In this document: positions 1 to 10,014 of the stretch, one piece after another
How positions within the stretch are numbered: position 1 is the first letter of the stretch
Layout of the letters: the number at the start of each line of letters is the position of its first letter
DNA from: Echinometra lucunter
Lineage: Eukaryota; Echinodermata; Echinoidea; Camarodonta; Echinometridae
Direction: 5' to 3'
DNA length: 64,000 nt
Assembly: GCA_029962745.1 (NCBI GenBank)
Contig: CM057155.1
Coordinates: 30,748,896 to 30,812,895, forward strand
The notes under the pieces: generated by a model
Seen by the model: only the letters and a program-made list of their open reading frames with translations
Databases searched by the model: none
What the model was told of the DNA's origin: nothing
Program-made: the position numbers and the translations under genes

Positions 1-235
1 GCCTGAGGGTTTACAGAAAGGCTTTTGTTGATATGGACTTGACTGCATTATGATAATAGCTCTTTTATATCTCGTACAGTCACGAAGCTTTTTTATATCA
101 CTGCTGGCATCGTCGTTTCATTTTTTTCATAAAGACAGCAGTCCAAAAGAAACACTATTTGGTTGTGCTGTGAAGTTTCATCACGATTGAAGCGTATATG
201 ATCTGTCCTACGTAGGAGAAATTTGCCAAATAACT

Positions 236-1792
236 ATGGTTGATAATCACTTCTTTAATTCAATGTCAGTCGCGACTTATGTAGTGTTGATCACTACATC
301 GGTTCTCCTGGTTCGATATTGGATTCAGAGAAAATGGGAGAGTGAGAAGGTGGCTAAAAGTGGAGGGCGTCCATTGCCTGGCCCGTGGGGACTCCCTATT
401 ATAGGCAACTTGCTGTCCTTTGACAAAAGTTGCCCACATCTTTCTTTTGTGAATCTGGCAAAGGTGCATGGAAATATCTTCAAGATCCAGATGGGGAGCC
501 GACCAGTCCTTGTTTTGAACGGCCTTAGGGCTATCAAGGAGGCCTTGATCAACCAGTCTGCCGTCTTTGCAGGTCGACCAGACCTGTTCACTTTCAAAAT
601 AATCAACGGTACGAACATATACGGACCATCCCTTGCTTTTACAACATATAACGAACAGTTGAAGCTCCATCGAAAGATTGCTGAGGAGTCCTTCCGGCAC
701 TTTACCCAAGGCAGTCAGGTGCAGTTCCTAGAGAATGTAGTCAAAGACGAAGCAGAAGAACTCGTTCGACACCTGAGCGTTTCCAAACTTGAAGGCAGAT
801 TAGACATTAAGCGTTTACTGCGTTTGTCCGTAACCAATCTTATCCTTTGGTATATGTTTGGTAAGCGTAGCTCCTATGAAGAAAAAAGATTGAACGAAAT
901 CCTAGACCTGACTGATAAATTCGAGAAACCAAAAGGAAGTGGAAGTCCCGTAGACTTTTTTCCATGGCTTAGATTCATTTTTACCAAATCTACAAATCAA
1001 CTGAAGGAATACCGAAAGAAATTTGGAGAAATCTTATGCAGATTCATTGAAGAGCACCATGCAGCCTACAAGTCAGGATCTGAAAGAGATTTGATGGCTC
1101 ATATGATTACTGTTGGTCACAACAGTGGAGAAGAAGAACTGAAACGTTTGGGGTTGGCCGGAAAGGCACTCTACCAAAGTGCCTTTGACTTTTTTCCGGC
1201 AGGAACTGAAACTGTTTTGGCCACATTAGAATGGATCATGGTCTACATGACTGCTCACCCCCAAGTTCAATCGGATGTCCAATCTGAGATCGATAAGGTA
1301 ATTGGTCGTGGTCGTTTGCCAACTTTGAATGACCGTGACAGCTTACCGTTGACGCAGTCATGCCTTCTTGAAATCCAACGGCATTCATCGGCTGTGATTT
1401 TTTCCGTTCCTCACAGCACTATGAAGGATACGGTTCTTGATGGATACTACGTTCCAAAGGACATGTTAGTCTTTGTCAACCTGTACTCGGCTCACTTTGA
1501 TCCCGATGTTTGGCATGACCCTGAAGTCTTCAACCCACGTCGTTTCTTAACTCAAGACGGAATACTTGACGAGAAGAAGACAAAACTTGCAATTCTCTTT
1601 AGTCTTGGTCCCCGACGTTGTGTCGGAACGGATTTGGCACCAATCAAGCTTTTCATCTACTTCGCAACATTCCTGCACCAGCTGCACTTCAGTTGTCCGG
1701 ATGGGAAGAGAGCTATTCCTGAGGCTAGCAACGAGTTCCCAAGACGCCCTAAGGAATTTAACGTGCAGATCAGGCCGAGATTGAAGTCCTAA
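236..1792 (+). CDS. Cytochrome P450, CYP1/CYP2-like, intronless (copy 1)
   Basis: A 518-residue microsomal P450, a heme-thiolate monooxygenase that uses electrons from NADPH-P450 reductase at the ER membrane; the substrate cannot be told. Seen: one N-terminal membrane segment (about residues 12-28), then a basic stretch and the proline-rich hinge PLPGPWGLP. The I-helix reads AGTET at 322-326, the K-helix ExxR is E379-R382, and the heme loop FSLGPRRCVG is at 455-464 with Cys462 as the expected iron ligand. Length is normal for the family and no intron interrupts it. The first ATG precedes the membrane anchor directly, matching copy 2. Oddities: Leu142 replaces the C-helix Trp of WxxxR (copies 2 and 3 have Trp), and Pro321 replaces the Gly found in the I-helix of the others. 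The hinge and the GSRPVLVLNG stretch resemble CYP1 enzymes, but the subfamily is not assignable by eye. Confidence 0.93.
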   Translation: MVDNHFFNSMSVATYVVLITTSVLLVRYWIQRKWESEKVAKSGGRPLPGPWGLPIIGNLLSFDKSCPHLSFVNLAKVHGNIFKIQMGSRPVLVLNGLRAIKEALINQSAVFAGRPDLFTFKIINGTNIYGPSLAFTTYNEQLKLHRKIAEESFRHFTQGSQVQFLENVVKDEAEELVRHLSVSKLEGRLDIKRLLRLSVTNLILWYMFGKRSSYEEKRLNEILDLTDKFEKPKGSGSPVDFFPWLRFIFTKSTNQLKEYRKKFGEILCRFIEEHHAAYKSGSERDLMAHMITVGHNSGEEELKRLGLAGKALYQSAFDFFPAGTETVLATLEWIMVYMTAHPQVQSDVQSEIDKVIGRGRLPTLNDRDSLPLTQSCLLEIQRHSSAVIFSVPHSTMKDTVLDGYYVPKDMLVFVNLYSAHFDPDVWHDPEVFNPRRFLTQDGILDEKKTKLAILFSLGPRRCVGTDLAPIKLFIYFATFLHQLHFSCPDGKRAIPEASNEFPRRPKEFNVQIRPRLKS

Positions 1793-2360
1793 TATTGATA
1801 GATGACGCCCGTCTCATTATTATTAGAGCATATTGTAGAAAGATTCGTTTTTGGATGCATGTTTCGTTTGGTTTTTATTGATTTATTTATCAGGTACAAG
1901 CCCCTGAAACTTATATAGTCATGCGGTCAAAGACGAGTACTGGGAAAGAGGTGGGAGGTGGAAAAAGAGAGTGTGTAATATAAGAGGAGGAGACAGGAGC
2001 GTTTAGGCTTAGGATGTTGACAGGTAATGGCTGAGTAAATTTTTCTTCAGTTTACGTTTAAAGGTGTTGAGGCTAGGGAAGTCTTTAATTATCTAATTAG
2101 GAATTCCTATAAATGGGTCCGGAGAAAACAAACGTGTTTTGGGCGAAGACTGTTCTAGTAAGTGATGTATATGAAAAGAACTATGTTGTCTTGTAGGATA
2201 ACCATGTAAAGAATAATTCCTGCGGAACATATCAGTAAAAATAGCGGGAAGGTCGCGTTTTTCTAGTTTATACATAAATTGGCCGAGTTCGTTCTTTCAT
2301 CATTTACAATAATTGTTAATCGTACATCAATTATACAAAGTTTTGACGTAGTTTTACATC
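1793..2360. other. Intergenic, no gene seen
   Basis: AT-rich 3' flank of the first P450. No coding frame, splice-bounded exon or recognisable repeat was found here. Confidence 0.5.
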
Positions 2361-2509
2361 TGGGCACCGTCTTACAAATAGTTGCGATTGATTCAAATCG
2401 ATCGCAACTTTGAGATTGATCTCAACTGTGTACTTATGAGATAGGAGTTGAGATCAGTCTCAAAGTTGCAATTGATTTGAATCACTCGCAACTCTTTACA
2501 AGACAGGGC
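2361..2509. mobile_element. Short palindromic MITE
   Basis: About 65-bp inverted arms make up nearly the whole 149 bp. The left begins GGGCACCGTCTTACAAATAG and the right, read inverted, begins GGGCCCTGTCTTGTAAAGAG; both continue through GTTGCGA and end in GATCTCAACT. No internal coding. The target duplication is not clear. It shares the GTTGC-rich theme of the element at 58134-58310. Confidence 0.7.
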
Positions 2510-4089
2510 CCTGGATATATCTGGACATTTTTTGACTGATATCATAATTGGAAACTACATAAAGAGATATTTTTCGTTTTAGTGCGGTGCATTTAACATG
2601 TTTAAGGAATGTTATTCCGGAAATGATATGAATATAATTCAATTAATTCCTAGTAATTCGTCATATAATTTTTTTTTGTGAAATAGCTTTATCTTGATTG
2701 TGCCAAGAGGAATTTCAAGTTACCGAAGGCCATGCTCATACCAAAAAAATGATGTCCTGTGTTTGGAGTATGTAGAACCATCGAAACCCCGGTTTTCGTC
2801 TGCATTAATGTTCTCTGATTACTTGTAAATTTCAATAACATTCATGCTGTAGACTTTCGAAGGATCCCATCAAGTAGTCAGAACGTGTTCGTTTTATTCG
2901 ACATGTTCGAGGGACTGTCAACATGCCTTACTGTCAACAATTTTCCCATAATGCTGACATTCTGATATAAAGCATGCAATATAATACTATTAAACAGAAT
3001 TTTATCCATTGATTTTCAGTAAGCATGATCAATGATTAAAATGCCTTAATGACTGTAATGGTTTTTGTTACGAGACTGATTAATTTGTCATGGACGGACA
3101 TTTGACAAATTTGGAAAGTTTGAAAACCTGAAAAAAAGAGTAATGCATGATGTTAAGCTATTTTTGTTCCATTTTTAAGGGCACTGATGAAAGAGTTGAA
3201 ATTCTGTAAAATTTGGTTACCCTGGTTGTCTATTTAAACTAGAATGCATAAAATGATCAATGTCACTGACGGACAAAAATGTCGCTTGGGGTGGGGCCAG
3301 GGTATTTTGATTTTTGATAGTGGGCAAAATTAATAACCGACTTGTGAGTATATTTACATTTCAGATAAGGCTATTATATAGTTGCTTGGCCTAGCCCTCT
3401 CTTCCCCCATAACCTCCTTTCTTCTATGTCTTCTCTTTTTTCTCTTCATTGTTTTTCTTCCCATTTTCTTACTTTTTATTACTTGAAAATTCATAGGGGA
3501 GACCACCTCCTTCCCCCCCCCCCAATCTGTAGCGCCGCCCTGCTCTTGACCGATCAGGCTCTTTTCATGACCTTAGATATGGATGGAAGGAATGATTTCC
3601 TTTTTTACTTGTTTTCTTGTTTGTATTTTTTAATGTATCATAAAAGCACAGTAAGGATAGGCAAACGATTCTTAATATCACTTCCTTGGGTAGCTATTTT
3701 TTGTCTTGGAATTTACTAGTAATCTAAGATATATACCGTAATTATCGTGTAATGTATGATTAGATATGACAGGTTTAGGTTTGATGCTTTTATCCAGTTT
3801 GGACTAGCTGTTACGTGATATTGATATTTTATAATACTTCGTACGGTAGTTAAAAATCTAGTTAAAATCTAGAGTTGCCTGTAAATTGCCTTATAGATGT
3901 GTTATGTTTGGGGTTTTTGTCATTAAAAGTTACTTGAAATCAGTTTTTGTAACACTTATGAAAATTAAAGTGTACTAGTATATCGATTTGTACTTTTGAA
4001 TGTAATCATGGTAATGGGTCCACAAACGTTAAGCCGTATACTTCTCTCTCTTCTAACAAACGAACTACAAAAAAATGATATTATTGCTG
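2510..4089. other. Non-coding AT-rich stretch with a repeat remnant
   Basis: No gene is supported. Around 3285-3541 is a degenerate repeat that starts with GGGGCCAGGGTATTTTGAT and closes near a C-run followed by GTAGCGCCGCCCTGC. A similar start occurs at 9393, so this is probably an old member of a GGGGCGGCGCCAGG-type inverted-repeat family. The rest shows nothing recognisable. Confidence 0.45.
3500..3530. repeat. C-homopolymer (example of recurrent G/C runs)
   Basis: A C10 run. Runs of 9-22 G or C occur at more than fifteen places in the window, often just inside ends of inverted-repeat elements. Confidence 0.7.
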
Positions 4090-4690
4090 TATTTAAAGTG
4101 TAGTGATGATATAGCATGTTATACGTTTATATACATTACGGATTAATGGGATATAGAGTAAATGGTTTTTTTTTTCTTCATGTTCTGGTTAGTTTGCTGA
4201 TTCCTTTATTACTTAAAAGCAATGCGTATTCACAGTTTTCAGTACTGAAATGAAGATTATCAGAATGTAAGATAAATACGTAAGATAACGTATTTTTATT
4301 TGAAGTGTAGTGATGGTGTAGCATGGTATACATTTATATACATTACGGATTAATGGGATAGAGAGTAAATGTTTCTTTTTTCTTCATGTTCTGGTTAGTT
4401 TGCTGATTCCTTTATTACTTAAAAGCAATGCGTATTCACAGTTTTCAGTACTGAAATGAAGATTATCAAAATGTAAGATAAATACTTAAGATAACGTATT
4501 TTTATTTGAAGTGTAGTGGTGGTGTAGCATGTTATACATTTATATACATTACGGATTAATGGGATAGAGAGTAAAGGTTTTTTTTCTTCATGTTCTGGTT
4601 AGTTTGCTGATTCTTTATTACTTAAAAGCAATGCGTATTCACAGTTTTCAGTACTGAAATGAAGATTATCAAAAATGTAAGATAACGTAT
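4090..4690. repeat. Three-copy tandem repeat, about 200-216 bp unit
   Basis: Three successive copies begin with GTGTAGTGATG-like sequence at 4099, 4315 and 4511. Each contains ACATTACGGATTAATGGGAT, TTCTGGTTAGTTTGCTGATT and CACAGTTTTCAGTACTGAAA in the same order. The copies differ by a few substitutions and small indels. No frame stays open through the array. Confidence 0.9.
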
Positions 4691-5308
4691 TTTACACCTA
4701 TATTGTTTTGTACGTGAAGAGACCAATAATGCCGATAATACCTACAGAGAAAACATTTCAGATCAAATAATTCACCATTGCAATATAAATTTGTTTTATC
4801 AAGCTTTTTCTTCATTGAACTTGAATTACCCACAAGGGTGGAACGAATTGTAATCTACGTGCATAGTATATGGAATAGAATAAGCCAATTCATGGACATT
4901 ACAATCTGGGCATGAGCAGATAAAGGCCATTTAGGACAAATATCTAAAATCCACTGACACGAATACTTGATATTTGCTAATAACTGTGCGCCCATGGTGT
5001 ATTCCATAAAACCCAGGTGGAAGTATTCTTTTCTAAAGGGGAAATAAAAAGCTATTCATGAGGCACCTCTGTCACTTTTGGAGCGACTAAAGTGTACAGA
5101 AAGGGACCTCTCCGTGTTTAAAATATTTGTGGATATTCGAGGTCATTCAGGAGATGAGCTACTACGAATATGCTTATTCTCGACCATTAAAGCGACATCT
5201 TGTTTACTCTTCAAAATCGTTATGGAAAATCTAAGATTGTTCAGATTGTGACATCCATTGAACACTGTTCATGATTTGAAGATCATAAACCACTGGCTAC
5301 TCAAACCT
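4691..5308. other. Non-coding, nothing recognised
   Basis: AT-rich sequence with no supported gene or repeat. Confidence 0.4.
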
Positions 5309-5632
5309 GGGAGTGTTTCATAAAGCTGTTCGTAAAGTTAATGACTCTACAAACGACTTTAATACAAAGTGAGAAATAGGATGCTCAGAGTTTTTAATGG
5401 CGTTTTAACAAAGTGTGACTACATTTCCCATAATCTCAATGAAATTGTGGCAAAAAATATACTTCGCAATTAAACAATGTTTGTAAACATTAGTAATGCT
5501 GATCTACGTCTGCATGTTTCACCTTTTCCTGATGCGACTTGTGATGACTGAGAATCCCATTTGGCTTGCCATATTCAAGTCGTTCGTAAAGTTATTCGTA
5601 ACTCTACGAACAGCTTTATGAAACGCCACCCC
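5309..5632. mobile_element. MITE with GTTTCATAAAGCTGTTCGTA inverted ends
   Basis: The left end GGGAGTGTTTCATAAAGCTG is repeated inverted on the right as CAGCTTTATGAAACGCCACC; similarity continues about 50 bp inward. The right end runs into a C-homopolymer. Elements with GTTTCA(T/C)(A/G)AA-type termini recur at 35856-36806 and 38994-39126, so they may form a superfamily. Confidence 0.72.
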
Positions 5633-6292
5633 CCCCCCCGGAACTGGATGGTCCTTGTATTAAACCTATGGGAATGAGGGAATTCAGCAGTCAACAGTTA
5701 ACGGGTTAACAGTTTTTTTTATGTCGATAGTTATCACTCTTGGCAAACCCCACAATCAAACAAACGTGTCAATGAATTAATGTAACTCGCAACCAGAATT
5801 ATGATCGAAACGTTATTTATATTTATTATTTACAAATCGTATCTAAAGGAATGGCTCGGTAAGAGACTGAGAGAGAGAACGAGAAAGTTCCGGGGAGAGA
5901 GATGGATATGAAATATAAGGAAAAAGCGAGTGTGTGTGTGCGTGTGTGTGTGGCGGGATGGTTATGAAATTTAGAATGAGAGGAGAAAGGGGAAGATAAT
6001 GTCACGTAAACATGTATCTGTATAGCCCTTAAAGACGCCATAGCTGCATTAATAACAACAAAACAACAAAACCAACAACTAAAATACTATTACCACTATA
6101 CTGCAACTGACTGACTGAAATAAATAATGAGTCGTTAAGTCTCAGTATGTTTTTTCCCGAGGGCCCTGCAATGAAACCATGAAATCACTTGCCTGCCTTG
6201 GGACTAATTCGGACCAGAATATGATTTGAGCTGTCAGGAACGTCAATGGCAAAAGGCTTGGGGAGGGGGCATCAATAACAGTTGGAAAGAAC
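5633..6292. other. Non-coding with short (GT)n
   Basis: No gene supported. A GTGTGTGTG tract lies near 5930-5952. The remainder is AT-rich. Confidence 0.4.
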
Positions 6293-6313
6293 ATTATTTA
6301 TTATTATTATTAC

Positions 6314-6355
<42 letters not shown>

Positions 6356-6374
6356 CATCATTATTATTATTATT
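6293..6374. repeat. (TTA)n microsatellite
   Basis: About 80 bp of TTA/ATT units with a few interruptions. Open frames across it are low-complexity Leu runs and are not genes. Confidence 0.95.
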
Positions 6375-6504
6375 CGGCAATTCAACAGAAAAAGAAAGGA
6401 AATCAAGAAGAAATATAAAGAAAAATGAGTAGTTGATGCTGACTATACATGCCCGGGCTGCCTGGGAAAGGAAAAGTAAAAATTAATTACTGTAGCCCTC
6501 AGGC

Positions 6505-7240
6505 TTTCTGCCCCGACCCGGACGCGCGTTTTACGTTTTGCATCGTTGCCTAGGCATTTTCGCGAAAAAATCCTACAAGTGCTCTGGTGAAAGAGTCTAA
6601 GTCCTCTGCGCACATAGACGACAGCCAAGATATCCACTGCATGCACATAGTACATGTGCGCGAACGAGCTGAGCCCATAGAGTTATATATATTTCTCATT
6701 TCTCTGTGGATGAGCCTGATCTTATCTAAAAGAGAAAAAAAAAAACAATAATGAAATACATAAGGAGAGAGAAGAAGATAGGTGGAAGGAAGAACAAATA
6801 AAAACATAGGATATGGGAGAGGATAGATGAGAGGAAGAACAAAGAAATACATGAAGAAAGAACAGAGGATACAGAATTCACTACTTCTTCGTGTAATTTT
6901 TTTTCTTGTATCTATACCTTTCCCTTTATGGACTTCTAGTTCTAGGCCTATGGATCCATCTTTCGTGTTTACATTTCTTTGGGCAATCCTCTCGTCTGTT
7001 TCTTCGCCTTCAGTTCCTTGAAGGCCCCTTTTCCTTCTGTATTTTTTGGCCTTTTCTTTCATCTATTCTCTCTGTACACGTACACGATCGTCGCGTGCGC
7101 CGCTAGGCGTAGGAGAGCTGAAAACCAAACAGATGGCGCTGAAACGAAACCTAGACTTTGAAACCAGCACGTTTGATGCAATTAATCGAAAAACTGCCTA
7201 GGCTACGGTGTAAAACGGAAACGTGCGACCCGGACATGCA
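6505..7240. mobile_element. Possible degenerate inverted-repeat element
   Basis: Sequence near 6518-6566, containing GTTGCCTAGGCATTTTCG, recurs inverted near 7185-7237 as CGAAAAACTGCCTAGGCTAC, with CCCGGAC motifs outside both. The ~600 bp between has no supported gene. Arms are imperfect and ends are not defined. Confidence 0.4.
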
Positions 7241-8079
7241 TGGCAGCATCCATAAGAGCAATTAACATAAAATTGTATAACATAATAGAATAATATGAAA
7301 TAACCTAAAATAGTATAACATAATTATATGGGAAATCATGAAATTGAGGTGGTTCAAACAAAACAGAATAATATGACTAATTGGATATTAGATTTGCAAT
7401 GACAGAATAATTTTACGCACAGCGGTAACACAATAAAAAGTAAAGTACGTCCAAAAGTTGGGGATTTATACAAATTAATATGTTCTAAGGATGTGAAAAT
7501 TAACCAAGCTACATAACTGAAGCAATTTTTCTTATTACAACATTTATTATTGTTATTATTATTATTACTATTATTATTATTATTATTACTATTATTATTA
7601 TTATTATTATCATTAATGTTATTGTTATCATAGTTATCATTACCATCACCATTATCAAATAAAAACTATCATTATCGATAGTCATCATTATCATTATTCC
7701 AAGTACTAATACTATTCCTACTCATACTGCTACTAATTGGTCATATAAAACAAATTAAAAACAAATTAAAAACAAAATTATGTTGCCAATAGAACAAAAA
7801 TAGGTACAATAATCTTGAACTGTTGTAATAAAACAGAAGAAATAGTATCGAGTAGTTTAGTAAATAGTAAATAAAAGCCCTGACTTTGAAGTGAGGTTTA
7901 TCATGTTTATGAGGAAATGGGATCTCAAACCCTTGAAGTAGAGACTGCAATTCAGGAGTGGTAAAGCAAACAAAGTAATCATGCAAAATTGATAGACAAC
8001 ACAACTGAGAAGTGAACGATTACAATAATAAAGGTTTGGATAAAATACCGGTATATATAATGAAGAACAGAAATAGGAT
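7241..8079. other. Non-coding with (TTA/ATC)n tract
   Basis: AT-rich. A TTA/TTG/ATC trinucleotide tract runs from about 7541 to 7700. Part of 7741-8079 could be a further decayed extension of the LINE fragment that follows, but no reverse transcriptase motif is legible in it. Confidence 0.4.
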
Positions 8080-8420
8080 TGTTTCTGAAGGGCTAATGAG
8101 TGTGCCACCAAAATCCAGCTGAACAGGAAGACTGCGCAGATTGTGAGCAGTAGCAGCAACAAAGAATTCAGTCTTTGAATTATTTAGTTTAACTTACTTA
8201 CTACCTTCCGCTGTCTTATATCTGAAATACAATTCTGAAGTGCATTATCGAGAGCTCCTGGAGTCTTAGGATCAAATGAAACATATAACTGTATGTCATC
8301 ATAAAGATGATAAGTGAAGATATCGCCAACAGGAAGAGTATATATTGAGTATCCTACAGGTCCTACTATTGATCCCCGAGGGAGTCCGAATTCTAGGGTT
8401 GTGGGATTTGACAATTTGCT
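8080..8420 (-). pseudogene. Decayed LINE reverse transcriptase fragment
   Basis: Read on the minus strand, the frame gives GLPRGSIVGPVGYSIYT, the analogue of the RT motif GxPQGSxLGPxLF. Then come YHLYDDIQLY (a decayed Y-A-D-D box), LNNSKTEFFVA, and LPVQLDFGGTLISPSET. This order is that of the palm and post-palm part of CR1/L2-like reverse transcriptases. The ADD box has lost a residue and the frame breaks around 8190, so it is a dead fragment. It is clearly different from the intact LINE at 59-63.6 kb. Confidence 0.75.
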
Positions 8421-9392
8421 GTCAATGTCAACATGCAAAATTAAGGGGAAAGGTGGAATGAGCAAACAGAAATGATGGGGGAAAATAAGATAAAGATTAT
8501 AGTAGGAATTCATAAACATGATAACAGCATCTATAGCAAGAATTCATTAACATAATAAAAACGTTTATAGCAGGAGCACATAAACACGATAAAAGCGTAC
8601 TAATTTTAGTGCGGGTGTGCAAGTTCTTTTTCCTTGACACCTATGAGCACCCAAGGCAAGTAAGGAGGCCGAAGGACATGTTCAACAATTTCTTTTTTAT
8701 TATTATTATAGGCCTGCTTTCATCGTTGTATGTTTTATTAAGTCATAAAACAAAAATCATGGGAAAATACAGTATTTTGGAATATTTATAAGTAATTATA
8801 AAAGATCAGGAAATTTTAGAGCGTGGCTACTTGTTCTGATGTAAAGGTGACGAGGCAATCATCGTACTTCTTGCAAACATCATACTGACTTTCAAATTTT
8901 CATTTGATACTAAAATATTTTAGGACTATTTTTCGTTACTATATTATGCATAATTCATACTCCTCAACTAGACAAAGACCACTAAAGACTTTATGCAAAG
9001 ACTAAGCATGCATTTCGGATCCTCAGCGTGTTCTCACTCGACCTATTGTTTGGAGGTTAGAAAGAAATAGCTCCTTAATCATGTTAATCGAAGTCCCATG
9101 TCTGAACCTGTGTCGTCTTTGCGTATGAATGTAGGACGTACTACGAATATGACGTTGAATTAATGTCACTATATAATTTTAGTTGTTGCTCTTGTTTGCA
9201 ATAGAAATATTCTCTATTGGTATCAATAATGGCAATTTCTTTTGGTACCTTGAAATGAAAATCATCATTATAGTGCAATAATAGACTGAGCTAGATTCCC
9301 AAGTGTCAGGTCGAAAAGGCTCTTCGCATATGTGGCCTAAATTATGTTCGACTTTTCAGTCTAATAATAACGTACCTATAAACTCTACGCGC
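8421..9392. other. Non-coding, nothing recognised
   Basis: AT-rich sequence with no supported gene. Two near-repeated phrases at 8510-8595 (AGCA..ATTCATTAACATAATAAAA and similar) suggest a small local duplication. Confidence 0.4.
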
Positions 9393-9803
9393 AGGGGCGG
9401 CGCCAGGGTATTTTGATAATGAGGAAGGGAAGGGAAGTATTTTTCTGTTAAATGTTGACCCAACGGGTGAGTTTATTTATGTGTTAAATGAACAAACTTT
9501 AAATGACCCTGCCCTTATACTCTTCTTTTTCTTTCTTCTTCTTCTTCTTCTTCTTCTTCTTCTTCTTCTTCTTCTTCTTCTTCTCCTTCTTCTTCTCCGT
9601 CTTCTTCTAATTTCCCTTTTTGAATATTTTTCAAAGTATTTTTTGCCTTTATTCAGATTTTCAGATACAAATTGCAAAGAAAAAAACATAAATTTTCCAT
9701 ACAGTATAAACACAATACTTTTTCAATAGTACAAATTCAATAGTACAGTTTTAAGACTTGAAAAATCATACTGCATGGTTCGCCCCCTGTAGAGCCTCCG
9801 CTT
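9393..9803. mobile_element. Probable GGGGCGGCGCCAGG-type repeat with (CTT)n core
   Basis: The left edge GCAGGGGCGGCGCCAGG and a GC-rich right edge (CGCCCCCTGTAGAGCCTCCG) flank AT-rich sequence and a (CTT)n tract at 9523-9608. Terminal similarity is weak, so the boundaries are inferred. The tract translates as poly-Arg or poly-Leu, which is not a gene. Confidence 0.4.
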
Positions 9804-10014
9804 TCTGCACGATGAAATCAGTCACGTTCTAGGGTCAGGAAGTATCACTAAACACATTCATTTGAACATGGTGTTATTTCTCTTATATCTTCAGAAGGGA
9901 ACAAAGTCCAATTTTCTGCAGCTGTATGAGTCGGCCATTTCTCTTCGCTCACATTTTCTTCATCATACCATTCCCATGTTTCCAGCCATGGAGAAAGGTG
10001 TATCAGATGGTACA

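Noticed and set aside
3183..3208. Hammerhead-like CTGATGA ... GAAA
   Set aside because: The sequence between the boxes cannot form stem II and no stem I or III is evident.
7741..8162. Extending the LINE fragment leftward to 7741
   Set aside because: After LISPSET no reverse transcriptase motif can be recognised, so the extension is not supported.
9477..9729. Poly-Arg and poly-Leu frames
   Set aside because: They arise from the (CTT)n tract; no domain or codon structure outside it.
9862..10014. N-terminal extension of P450 copy 2
   Set aside because: The extension precedes the membrane anchor, has no counterpart in copy 1, and its first codon at 9862 is TTG; the ATG at 10015 gives a family-typical N-terminus.
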